NCBI RefSeq assembly: GCF_000764205.1
Contig: NZ_JQDZ01000104.1
Coordinates: 34,375-98,374, forward strand
Source: Thalassotalea sp. ND16A
GTDB lineage: Bacteria > Pseudomonadota > Gammaproteobacteria > Enterobacterales > Alteromonadaceae
Length of the DNA: 64,000 bases
Direction: 5' to 3'
A program made the translations under genes and the position numbers. Of the stretch, positions 56,334 through 64,000 are shown piece after piece. The notes beneath the pieces were generated by a model that saw only the letters and a program-made list of their open reading frames with translations, ran no database searches and was not told the origin of the DNA. How positions within the stretch are numbered: the stretch's first letter is position 1; each line of letters starts with the position of its first letter.

Positions 56334-56951
56334 ATGAAAATAATAAAGCAGTTAACATTTCTCCTTCTGGTATTGCAAATTGGTGGTTGTACGACACCGC
56401 CTCCGCAAAACCCGGAAAACCTTTGTGAAATTTTTCGCGAACACCACAGCTGGTATGAAGGCTCTAAAGACATGCAAGAACGCTGGGGCGTACCTATTCA
56501 TGTGCCGATGAGCATGATGTATCAGGAAAGCTCATTCAGAGCCGATGCACTGCCGCCAAGAGATTATTTATTTGGTTTTATTCCCTGGGGCCGAGTCAGC
56601 AGTGCCTATGGCTTTTCACAAGCGAAAACGCTCACCTGGGATGATTACATTCGAGAATCAGATAATGCTGGTGCCGACAGGGATGACTTTGACGATGCCA
56701 TAGATTTTATGGGCTGGTTTATTGCCAAAACGCAAAAGATAAATGGTGTCTCTAAATGGGACCCATTTAATCAGTATCTGAATTATCACGAAGGTTGGGG
56801 CGGCTTTAAACGCAAAACCTACAATCAAAAAGCCTGGTTAGTGAAAGTTGCCCGCAAAGTAGAAACCCGGGCCAAGGTGTATGGTAGTCAGTTAAAAAGT
56901 TGTGAAGACGAACTCGACAGCAGCTGGTTATGGCGAGCTTTGTTTTATTAA
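56334..56951 (+). CDS. Lysozyme-like (SLT-type) lipoprotein
   Basis: ATG 56334 starts a 205-residue lipoprotein with signal and lipobox LQIGGC (Cys at about 19); a GTG at 56328 is an alternative start. The mature part resembles a lytic-transglycosylase fold: the likely catalytic Glu lies in MSMMYQESSFRADA and is followed by SSAYGFSQAKTLTWDDYI and NYHEGWGGFKRKTY. It probably cuts peptidoglycan at the outer membrane's inner face. It is a single gene. Confidence 0.78.
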   Translation: MKIIKQLTFLLLVLQIGGCTTPPPQNPENLCEIFREHHSWYEGSKDMQERWGVPIHVPMSMMYQESSFRADALPPRDYLFGFIPWGRVSSAYGFSQAKTLTWDDYIRESDNAGADRDDFDDAIDFMGWFIAKTQKINGVSKWDPFNQYLNYHEGWGGFKRKTYNQKAWLVKVARKVETRAKVYGSQLKSCEDELDSSWLWRALFY

Positions 56952-56974
56952 GCTGCGAGTAACGAGCTACTGGT

Positions 56975-57009
56975 CACGGGCTGTGTATTTGATGAATACA
57001 CAGCCCGTG
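56975..57009. terminator. Strong hairpin between convergent genes
   Basis: CACGGGCTGTGTAT pairs perfectly with ATACACAGCCCGTG across TTGATGA. Outer bases (ACGAGCTAC with GTAGCTCGT) extend the pairing to about 56951-57041. No T-run. It lies between the lipoprotein and GMC oxidoreductase genes and may end both. Confidence 0.65.
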
Positions 57010-57112
57010 TAACAATTCCAACTCTGCCCGTAGCTCGTAGCCAGGAGCGATTAATATTTTGTCTTTGGGATGTACTTATACCCAGCAGGAAGGATGCCTT
57101 TTAAGGGGGATT

Positions 57113-58723
57113 TCACTTGCAAGTGTGGTCGGCGAGGATCAGATCGGCAGCTTTGGCCCCTATCATAATGCAGGGCGCATTCGTATTCGCACTTACTATG
57201 GTTGGCATAATTGAAGCATCAGCAACCCGTAAGCCATTAATGCCGATGACTTTAAGGGTATTATCTACCACGGCTAAATCGTCATCGCCCATTTTACAGG
57301 TACCTACCGGGTGATAAATATTATTGGATTTTGCTCGTAAAAAGTCTTCAATCTGCTGATCCGTAGTCACCTTGTTGCCAGGCAATAGTTCGGCGGTATT
57401 ATTTTTCGCCAAAGGTGGGGTTGCTAACAGCTGTCGGGTTAATTTCACCGCTTGTACCATATCGCTGATATCATCTTTGTGGCTTAACATATTGCCATCG
57501 ATTAATGGCGGCGTATCAATGTTATTAGCTTTTAAGCGAATGCAGCCTCGGCTTTTTGGCCGGAGTAAACACACATGGGTAGAGATCCCCTGTTCAAAAA
57601 ACATCTTAATATTACGGCCATGATCGTCCATCGCGGCGGTAACAAACTGCCATTGCAAATTGGGTCGGCTTTGCTGTTGATTTGATGAGATAAAACCGCC
57701 GGTTTCGACCACACTGGTGGTAAACGTACCGGTATGGTGTTTCAAATATCGGTAGCCTTGCTTAATTAAATTGAGAAAAGGTTTTGGCTGTAAACTGATC
57801 AAGTTTTCGCGCCGGTGTTTATTGACGATTATCGCATCCACATGATCTTGTAAATTTTTACCGACGCCGTTTAGTTGATGTATTACGTCGATATTGTGCT
57901 CAGTCAATTCATCCTCTGCGCCGATACCACTTAACATCAGCAATTGCGGGCTATGAATGGCGCCGGCGGTCAAAATGACTTCTTTCGCTGCGGTGATAGT
58001 CAATAGTGAATTTGCTGATTTATATTGCACCCCATAGGCGGTTTTGTTTTTCATCAGGATTTTTTGCACGGTGCATTGGGTCAATACGGTCAAGTTTGCT
58101 CGACACGCAATTGGGCTTAAGAAGGCTGCTGCGGCACTGTGCCGTTGACCATTCTTTTGCGTCACTTGATAATAGCCAACACCAGCTTGCTGCTCACCGT
58201 TAAAATCGGGGTTAAACGGGTAACCGGCATTGAGAGCACTCTGAATAAAATCGGCTCCTACCGGGTGCGAGGAGCGAGAGTCGGCAACGTTTAAGGCTCC
58301 TTGCTGACCATGATATTTATCATCAATTCGCTCCTGGCACTCAGTTTCAATAAAGTATGGCAATACCTCATCATAACTCCAGCCAGAATTTCCTAATGCT
58401 GCCCAGTCATCGTAGTCTTGTTTTTGTCCGCGGGTATACAACATGGCATTAATGGCACTACTGCCACCTAAACCTTTGCCTCTGGGATTGTATATGGTGC
58501 GGTTATTTTGCTGGGTTTGCGCGGTTGATTCAAAACAGTAATTATACGCTTTTAACCGCATTAACACCGCTGTCGCAATGGGGGTTTTTACTAAAGCATT
58601 ATTATTTTTGCCGCCGGGTTCAATTAAGCAAACGCTATACTCACCAGAAGCGCTAAGTTTGTTTGCTATCACGCAGCCCGATGAGCCAGCACCAATGATG
58701 ATAAAGTCAAATTGCGAAGACAT
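57113..58723 (-). CDS. GMC-family FAD oxidoreductase (choline-dehydrogenase-like)
   Basis: A 536-residue flavoenzyme. The FAD-binding N-terminus reads FIIIGAGSSGCVIANKLS, the GMC signature is RGKGLGGSSAINAMLYTRG, and the catalytic His lies in YHPVGTCKMG with the C-terminal NTNAPCIMIGAKAADLI. GMC enzymes oxidise alcohols such as choline, glucose or medium-chain alkanols. No betaine or alkane genes are beside it, so the substrate is open. Confidence 0.92.
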   Translation of the reverse strand: MSSQFDFIIIGAGSSGCVIANKLSASGEYSVCLIEPGGKNNNALVKTPIATAVLMRLKAYNYCFESTAQTQQNNRTIYNPRGKGLGGSSAINAMLYTRGQKQDYDDWAALGNSGWSYDEVLPYFIETECQERIDDKYHGQQGALNVADSRSSHPVGADFIQSALNAGYPFNPDFNGEQQAGVGYYQVTQKNGQRHSAAAAFLSPIACRANLTVLTQCTVQKILMKNKTAYGVQYKSANSLLTITAAKEVILTAGAIHSPQLLMLSGIGAEDELTEHNIDVIHQLNGVGKNLQDHVDAIIVNKHRRENLISLQPKPFLNLIKQGYRYLKHHTGTFTTSVVETGGFISSNQQQSRPNLQWQFVTAAMDDHGRNIKMFFEQGISTHVCLLRPKSRGCIRLKANNIDTPPLIDGNMLSHKDDISDMVQAVKLTRQLLATPPLAKNNTAELLPGNKVTTDQQIEDFLRAKSNNIYHPVGTCKMGDDDLAVVDNTLKVIGINGLRVADASIMPTIVSANTNAPCIMIGAKAADLILADHTCK

Positions 58724-58735
58724 AAAACACTCATA

Positions 58736-58780
58736 ATACCAAGTTGATTAAAATGAGCAGATATTTAATCAACTTGCTAT
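58736..58780. repeat. 45-bp interspersed palindromic repeat
   Basis: ATACCAAGTTGATTAAA is inverted as TTTAATCAACTTGCTAT around ATGAGCAGATA. A half copy lies at 12513-12543. It is in the gap between the GMC gene and the CorC-type gene. Confidence 0.65.
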
Positions 58781-58844
58781 AAAAATAAATAGATACATCA
58801 ATGTAACGGATCTATTGTGGTTTTACAATCTGTGGTCTTACCAG

Positions 58845-60113
58845 CTATCCTTGATAATGCTCTGGCATGATCCGTACCGTCTTTACCCGGTTATCGGTAA
58901 CGTCGATGATCTCCATTGGATAACCGGCAATTCGCATGCTGACATTGCATTCAGGAATGTCTTCGAGATATTCAAGCACCAGGCCATTCATGGTTTTCGG
59001 GCCATCAATGGGCAAGCCCCAACCCATTTCTTTGTTGATGTCTCTAACGTTGGCGCTGCCATCGACTAAAAAAGAGCCATCGGGTTGGATGTGCACTTCA
59101 TCACTGGGAGCGGGCTCCATGGTGGTGGTAAAGTCGCCGACAATCTCTTCCAGAATATCTTCCAAGGTTACCAGGCCCTGAATGTCACCATATTCATCGA
59201 CCACTAAGCCTAAGCGCTCTTTCGCATGCTGAAATTTTAATAGCTGTACATTCAATTGGGTGCCTTCCGGAATGAAGTACATTTCACGGACCGCCCGCAG
59301 TAATGTGGCTTTGGTGAACTGACTCTTGGAAATAATTTTCACTGCATCACGCATATGCACATAACCGACCACATCATCGATACTGTCGCGATACAAAATG
59401 ACTCGAGTGTGATTGGCCTGGGTCAGTTGCTTTTGGATGACTTTCCAGTCGTCGTTAATATCAATCCCCTGAATTTCACTGCGCGGGATCATGATGTCTT
59501 CAACGGTGACTTTTTCGAGATCGAGAATGCTGACCAGCATGCTTTGGTCGCGAGCCGGTAGCAATGCGCTTGATTCATTGACTACGGTACGCAGCTCTTC
59601 AGTGCTTAAACTGTGTTCCGCTCGTTGCTCTGGGCTAATACGTAATAGGATCAAAAAGCCATTAGTGATCCAATTAACCACTACCACGACTGGATAAAGA
59701 ATTTTTAATAGCATGAGCAAGATGATTGAGCTGGGGAATGCGACTTTCTCTGGGTACATTGCCGCCAGAGTTTTTGGTGTCACTTCGGCAAAAATTAAAA
59801 TCACCAAAGTGAGGATTAATGTCGCGTAAAATACGCCAACATCTCCGAACAAACGCATGCCGATAATGGTGGCAATTGCTGAGGCGGCGATATTCACCAG
59901 GTTATTACCGATCAAAATCAAGCCGATCAGTCGGTCTGGCCGGTCGAGTAATTTACTTACCCGTTTGGCTCCTTTGTGATTATTCTGTTCTAAATGGCGT
60001 AACCGATAACGGTTAAGCGACATCATGCCGGTTTCAGAACTTGAAAAATACGCGGATATAAAAATGAGTACACCGAGTACGCTAAATAGCATACTAGTTG
60101 ATATGTCGTCCAA
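58845..60113 (-). CDS. CorC/HlyC-type membrane protein (DUF21-CBS-CorC_HlyC)
   Basis: A 422-residue protein. It has three to four N-terminal helices of the DUF21 domain (FISAYFSSSETGMMSLNRYR), two CBS domains (about 200-325, VEDIMIPRSEIQGI, LGLVVDEYGDIQGLVTLEDI) and a C-terminal CorC_HlyC transporter-associated domain (FLVDGSANVRDINKEMGW). The start is TTG 60113, in line with relatives that begin MExIST. Homologs act in magnesium or cobalt efflux and were once linked to hemolysin. It lies between the GMC gene and ypjD. Confidence 0.92.
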   Translation of the reverse strand: MDDISTSMLFSVLGVLIFISAYFSSSETGMMSLNRYRLRHLEQNNHKGAKRVSKLLDRPDRLIGLILIGNNLVNIAASAIATIIGMRLFGDVGVFYATLILTLVILIFAEVTPKTLAAMYPEKVAFPSSIILLMLLKILYPVVVVVNWITNGFLILLRISPEQRAEHSLSTEELRTVVNESSALLPARDQSMLVSILDLEKVTVEDIMIPRSEIQGIDINDDWKVIQKQLTQANHTRVILYRDSIDDVVGYVHMRDAVKIISKSQFTKATLLRAVREMYFIPEGTQLNVQLLKFQHAKERLGLVVDEYGDIQGLVTLEDILEEIVGDFTTTMEPAPSDEVHIQPDGSFLVDGSANVRDINKEMGWGLPIDGPKTMNGLVLEYLEDIPECNVSMRIAGYPMEIIDVTDNRVKTVRIMPEHYQG

Positions 60114-60168
60114 TGAAGGGGTCCTATGTTGCCAAACACATGTTAGAGTATTACTTATACCTTAACTG

Positions 60169-60969
60169 TTACGATAAGAGAAATTCTTTCACAAATCTAC
60201 TGCCAAAGTATGATAACGACAGCAGAAAAGTTGCCACAACCGATAAGCTGAGTACCTTATGACCACGCCAGCCAAGACGATAGTGACCCCATAAAATCGC
60301 AATATAAACACTTAATGCGGTAATTGACAGCAAGGTTTTATGCAGGGTTTCTTTTGCCAAAAAATTGTCGATGAAGAAAAAGCCAACCAATTCAGAGATT
60401 GCCAAACAATTGGTACCAATAAGCATGAGCATGAATAACTGCCCCTCTACCTGCATCAATGGTGGCAGATGATTAACGGCAGTGAGCTTTTTTGATTTTA
60501 ACTTATAATTGATAAAATTCACTTGAAAGGCGTAAAGTGTGGCTATCACTAATATGCCATATGACAATAATGCCAAACTAATGTGCATTACTAACGTAAA
60601 CTTAGATGGGTCTATTACCAAATGTTGATCTGCCGGAACGAATGCCAGGATAGTCAGTAAAGCTGCAGAAAAGGCGTAAACCACGGGCAATATTAAATTA
60701 ATTCTATATCGTGTCGAAATAATCGTTACTGAAATCGTGATAATAAACGCAACTAACGACAAGACATTGATCAAACTAAAATCAATGGTTTGTTGAAAGA
60801 ATATATTTTGCGATAACAATAAGCTGTGTCCAGCCAATGCGATACTACCAAAGGTTAAATACACTTTTGGATTGGGGCCGGCAGAATCAAATAACTTCGA
60901 TGAAATAGCAAATGCCGCTGCCGCATATAAGCTAACCACGGCGATGGTGAGAATACTAACTAAATCCAC
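60169..60969 (-). CDS. YpjD-type inner-membrane protein (CcsA/HemX-like)
   Basis: The start was set at GTG 60969 (AGGAG seven bases upstream), giving 267 residues; 19 further codons are open. Eight helices, with KLDXPNPKVYLTFG-like sequence near the start, and His in LVMHISLALLSYGILVIA and KETLHKTLL. It fits the CcsA/ResC-like cytochrome c assembly superfamily, in the YpjD branch whose genes neighbour ffh in gammaproteobacteria. A role in heme handling is only inferred. Confidence 0.88.
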   Translation of the reverse strand: MDLVSILTIAVVSLYAAAAFAISSKLFDSAGPNPKVYLTFGSIALAGHSLLLSQNIFFQQTIDFSLINVLSLVAFIITISVTIISTRYRINLILPVVYAFSAALLTILAFVPADQHLVIDPSKFTLVMHISLALLSYGILVIATLYAFQVNFINYKLKSKKLTAVNHLPPLMQVEGQLFMLMLIGTNCLAISELVGFFFIDNFLAKETLHKTLLSITALSVYIAILWGHYRLGWRGHKVLSLSVVATFLLSLSYFGSRFVKEFLLS

Positions 60970-61103
60970 CAGTTTACTCCTGAATTTTTTTCTTTTAATA
61001 AGTTGATGATAATAACAAATTACCAATTCGATTAGCTAATGTTATTTAATCACAAGTTGATTATATATCCGTTCATAGTTAATCAATTTGATGTAAATCG
61101 TCT

Positions 61104-62198
61104 TTAGGCGAAGTTCAAATGCTTGCGTAAAGGCTTTATTGCCATCGTTGCAATAAGCAGAGTACAGCTAATGGCTAACCAATTTGGCAACATTTCGTGG
61201 CTATGGTTCATTTGTTCAACAATATTTATGCCATATCTGGATAAAACCAGGTCAAGCAAATAGCCAAAACTGATTGCAGAAATTGAAATGCCGACTAAAT
61301 AGCGAACTAACACGGCACTGCCCATTTCCTTTTTAATCACCCCTAAAGTAGAAATGTTGGTCGCGGGCCCTGCCATCATAAAGACCAGAGCGGTGCCTGG
61401 TGAAATACCGGCTAAAATAAAGCCGGCTGCAATTGGCGTCGATGCGGTAGCACAGATATACATAGGAATGGAAATGGCAATCATGATTACCATTGCGATT
61501 ACGCCACTGCCGTATTCGAGTAAGAATTCCATCGGTAAAAACGTGCGCACCAAAGTCGCGAATATTAAGCCGATCAATAACCAAATGATTAAATCATCGA
61601 TTAATTGACTGAAGGCATATTTAATACCCTGCAGTGTTTTTTGGAGAAATAGTTTAGATGGTGAATTCGCTTCAATCTGGGGGGCGGTGGCACAACAACC
61701 CGATTGTTTTTCTTCTGACGCTTCCTCTTTACTGGCGCAGCAGGTTTTTACCGCGCTAGTTTTCTCCGCGCTAGTATTCTCTGCTACTTCTGGTTTTGAG
61801 GTACTCACCAATAAACCGGTAAATATTGCCGATAAAATTGCTGCAAACGGGCGGTAGATTGCCATGATGGGACCAAGCAATGCGTAAGATACCGACACTG
61901 AATCGACGCCAGTTTCTGGGGTGGCAACTAAAAATGCTGATGTCGCTGGCGCCGATGCTCCTGAACGCTTTAATTGCGTAGCAACGGGGATTACTCCACA
62001 AGAGCACAAAGGCAAAGGAGCACCAATGAGTGCGGCCTTGACAATGGCAAAGTTGCCCTGGCCTAAATGTTTGCTAAGAATTTTGGTTGGCACCAAGGAT
62101 TTCATTAAACCGGCAATTATCAAGCCCAACAGCAGCCAGGGGCTAGCTTCATTGGCGAGCGCGAAAAAATTATTTAGCAACTGATTGATTGTATCCAT
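61104..62198 (-). CDS. SO_0444-type Cu/Zn efflux permease (DUF318)
   Basis: A 364-residue permease. Eight helices frame a central soluble loop with Cys clusters (KTCCASKEE, QSGCCATAPQ) at about 150-175. The N-terminal half has GAPLPLCSCGVIPVATQLKR and SAFLVATPETGVDSVSV, and the C-terminal half has PMYICATASTPIAAGFIL, typical of the SO_0444/YraQ-like permeases. The Cys clusters suggest metal binding. It is convergent with nothing; divergent from ffh. Confidence 0.88.
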   Translation of the reverse strand: MDTINQLLNNFFALANEASPWLLLGLIIAGLMKSLVPTKILSKHLGQGNFAIVKAALIGAPLPLCSCGVIPVATQLKRSGASAPATSAFLVATPETGVDSVSVSYALLGPIMAIYRPFAAILSAIFTGLLVSTSKPEVAENTSAEKTSAVKTCCASKEEASEEKQSGCCATAPQIEANSPSKLFLQKTLQGIKYAFSQLIDDLIIWLLIGLIFATLVRTFLPMEFLLEYGSGVIAMVIMIAISIPMYICATASTPIAAGFILAGISPGTALVFMMAGPATNISTLGVIKKEMGSAVLVRYLVGISISAISFGYLLDLVLSRYGINIVEQMNHSHEMLPNWLAISCTLLIATMAIKPLRKHLNFA

Positions 62199-62444
62199 AA
62201 AGTACTACTTGAAATTTGTCCAATTCACCCACAAATCAATTGTACCTTGTTTAAACGATTTAGTTTAATCAAATATTTAAAGATTAACGCTTTTATCTGG
62301 CCGTTTGAACATTTTCTGCTTTCGCTTAGCAATCGGCAAGGTATAATGACCGGCATAAATTAACTGATCTGAGCCCGGCATAGCAACACTCATTATGCGA
62401 GTTTAGGTTAAGTATTCACGAAATTTTTATAAAGTATTGAGACT

Positions 62445-63839
62445 ATGTTTGAGAATCTTTCCGACCGTTTAGGTAAAACCCTAAAAAATATTAGTGGTCG
62501 TGGTCGCCTGACTGAAGACAATATTAAAGACACCTTGCGTGAAGTGCGCATGGCATTATTAGAAGCGGATGTTGCCTTACCGGTAATACGTGAATTTATT
62601 GCCAATGTAAAAACCCGAGCGGTAGGTCAAGACGTATCGAAAAGTTTGTCGCCAGGGCAAGTCTTTGTAAAAATTGTTCGCTCAGAACTTGAAGCGGCAA
62701 TGGGCCAGGCCAATGAAGCGCTTGACTTAAAGGCTACGCCACCAGCGGTTATTTTAATGGCGGGTTTACAAGGTGCCGGTAAAACCACCTCAGTAGCCAA
62801 GCTTGGTAAGTTTTTGCGAGAACGGGAAAAGAAAAAAGTTCTTGTGGTAAGTGCTGATGTTTATCGCCCTGCGGCGATTAAACAGCTTGAAACCTTAGCC
62901 GCTGAAGTTGAAGTTGAATTTTTCGCCAGTGATATCTCCCAAAAACCAACCGCCATTGCCAACAATGCAATTGCCCATGCGAAAAAGCAATTTTGTGATG
63001 TAGTCATTGTCGATACCGCCGGTCGTTTGCACGTTGACAGCGAGATGATGGATGAAATTAAACAATTACACGCCAACATCAATCCGGTAGAAACCTTATT
63101 TGTTGTCGATGCGATGACCGGTCAGGATGCGGCCAATACGGCGAAAGCATTTAACGATGCTTTACCATTAACCGGTGTTGTCTTAACCAAAACCGATGGT
63201 GATGCGCGTGGCGGTGCGGCATTATCAATTCGTCACATCACCGGTAAGCCAATTAAGTTTTTAGGTGTTGGTGAAAAAACCGATGCTTTAGAAGCATTCC
63301 ATCCTGATCGTGTTGCTTCGCGTATTTTGGGCATGGGCGATGTCTTGTCGCTGATCGAAGAAGTAGAGCAAAAGGTTGATAAGAAAAAAGCCGCACAACT
63401 GGCGAAGAAAGTCAAAAGTGGTAAAGGCTTCGACTTAGAAGATTTTCGTGAACAGTTAGTGCAAATGAAAAGCATGGGCGGCATGATGGGCTTGATGGAT
63501 AAATTGCCGGGTATGGGCAATATGTCTGAGCAAGTCAAAGGGCAAATGGATGACAAAGTCACCATTCGTATGGAAGCGATCATCAATTCGATGACACCGG
63601 GCGAGAGAATTCGTCCAGATATCATTAAAGGCTCACGTAAACGCCGAATTGCTGCGGGCTCAGGCACGCAAATTCAAGACGTGAACAAGTTGCTTAAGCA
63701 ATTTACCCAAATGCAAAAAATGATGAAAAAAATGTCGGGCAAGGGCGGTATGCAGAAAATGATGCGCTCGATGAAAGGCATGATGCCTCCAGGCGGCATG
63801 GGTGGCATGGGCGGTCCAGGTGGCATGTTCCGCAAATAA
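62445..63839 (+). CDS. ffh: Signal recognition particle protein Ffh
   Basis: A 464-residue SRP GTPase. The N domain (MFENLSDRLGKTLKNISGRG) is followed by the G domain with GLQGAGKTTSVAKL, DTAGRLHVD and TKTDGDARGG, then the Met-rich M domain (about 330-464) that binds 4.5S RNA and signal peptides. It ends in a Gly/Met-rich tail (GGMGGMGGPGGMFRK). With 4.5S RNA it delivers inner-membrane proteins to FtsY. Start ATG 62445; no good Shine-Dalgarno is visible. Confidence 0.97.
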   Translation: MFENLSDRLGKTLKNISGRGRLTEDNIKDTLREVRMALLEADVALPVIREFIANVKTRAVGQDVSKSLSPGQVFVKIVRSELEAAMGQANEALDLKATPPAVILMAGLQGAGKTTSVAKLGKFLREREKKKVLVVSADVYRPAAIKQLETLAAEVEVEFFASDISQKPTAIANNAIAHAKKQFCDVVIVDTAGRLHVDSEMMDEIKQLHANINPVETLFVVDAMTGQDAANTAKAFNDALPLTGVVLTKTDGDARGGAALSIRHITGKPIKFLGVGEKTDALEAFHPDRVASRILGMGDVLSLIEEVEQKVDKKKAAQLAKKVKSGKGFDLEDFREQLVQMKSMGGMMGLMDKLPGMGNMSEQVKGQMDDKVTIRMEAIINSMTPGERIRPDIIKGSRKRRIAAGSGTQIQDVNKLLKQFTQMQKMMKKMSGKGGMQKMMRSMKGMMPPGGMGGMGGPGGMFRK

Positions 63840-63842
63840 CGT

Positions 63843-63878
63843 GGGTTTTAACCTCGCAGGTTGGCGGGGTTTTAACCT
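63843..63878. repeat. Direct repeats after ffh, shared with 51568
   Basis: GGGTTTTAACCT appears at 63843 and again within the 20-bp GGTTGGCGGGGTTTTAACCT at 63859-63878, which is identical to 51568-51587. The remaining 120 bp to the window end show no gene. Confidence 0.8.
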
Positions 63879-64000
63879 GAAGGATCCCCACAAGTTTAAT
63901 CTCACGTTTCATTAACTAATTCAGTTAGAGCGAGCCTAAGTTCGCTCTTCGTTAGTCGATATTGCCTTCCTTGGTGCTGCAATAATCTCAATGCTAAATA

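Noticed and set aside
62445..63839. Frameshift in the Met-rich end of ffh
   Set aside because: The frame is continuous and the length is normal; the Gly/Met-rich tail is typical of the family.

Overview
The window is a stretch of chromosome from a marine, Gram-negative gammaproteobacterium. The most likely group is the Alteromonadales, Colwelliaceae type (Thalassotalea/Colwellia-like). That placement is an inference from the tkt-epd-pgk-fba and ribH-nusB-thiL-pgpA gene orders, the smpB-ratA-ratB neighbourhood, FlrB/FlrC-type flagellar regulators, an SO_0444-type metal permease and the tmRNA tag (AANDETFALAA). I could not run any search. Codon and base use are moderately AT-rich, and the three-gene block at 15.2-18.2 kb looks clearly more AT-rich than its neighbours.

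Layout. 1-9.7 kb is a secreted-protease region: a truncated propeller-type membrane sensor with a GGDEF-like end that lacks its signature, then three S8 subtilases with different C-terminal ends (an 11-residue repeat array, an FN3-like domain, two PPC domains). 9.8-14.9 kb holds an RND/MMPL-type exporter, a remnant of an HxlR-type regulator and a periplasmic TPR protein. 14.9-18.3 kb is a small islet between two copies of the ssrA 3'-end/terminator sequence. It carries a three-gene envelope operon with a trypsin-like protease. 18.3-24 kb has ssrA itself, a 40-bp tandem repeat, a hotdog protein, smpB, ratA, ratB, a LysR regulator and a DUF481 outer-membrane protein. 24-29.7 kb is the tkt-epd-pgk-fba central-carbon operon, with stem-loops in all three gene junctions. 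30.2-33.4 kb has a 47-codon gene, a tRNA-Arg(CCT) beside a 3' tRNA fragment, a transglutaminase-like protein, an AraC regulator and a sulfurtransferase.

33.8-38.5 kb has a diverged FlgD-like protein with the FlrB/FlrC two-component pair, then MlaA. 38.9-42.8 kb is a housekeeping series (ribH, nusB, thiL, pgpA, YlqF-type GTPase, HIT protein). 42.8-45 kb has PanE/VanZ-like genes beside a second MITE-like copy, then yajQ. 45-50 kb is a cluster of a TPR-sulfotransferase, an AEC permease, an Asp/Asn beta-hydroxylase-like protein and a second sulfotransferase, the last two both ending in a SEC-C zinc motif. 50-64 kb has an NSS transporter, an RluA-type pseudouridine synthase, an NhaC antiporter, gshA, a lysozyme-like lipoprotein, a GMC oxidoreductase, a CorC/HlyC-type protein, a YpjD-type protein, an SO_0444-type permease and ffh.

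The best candidate for something undescribed is the ssrA-anchored islet with the periplasmic protease operon, whose protease carries a 201-bp internal repeat that is exactly duplicated. Next come the sulfotransferase/hydroxylase/SEC-C cluster and the subtilase with DRLIWKT repeats. Several non-coding repeats (two copies of a MITE-like element, a 216-bp inverted-repeat element, 40-bp tandem repeats, a shared 20-bp motif) are also described.
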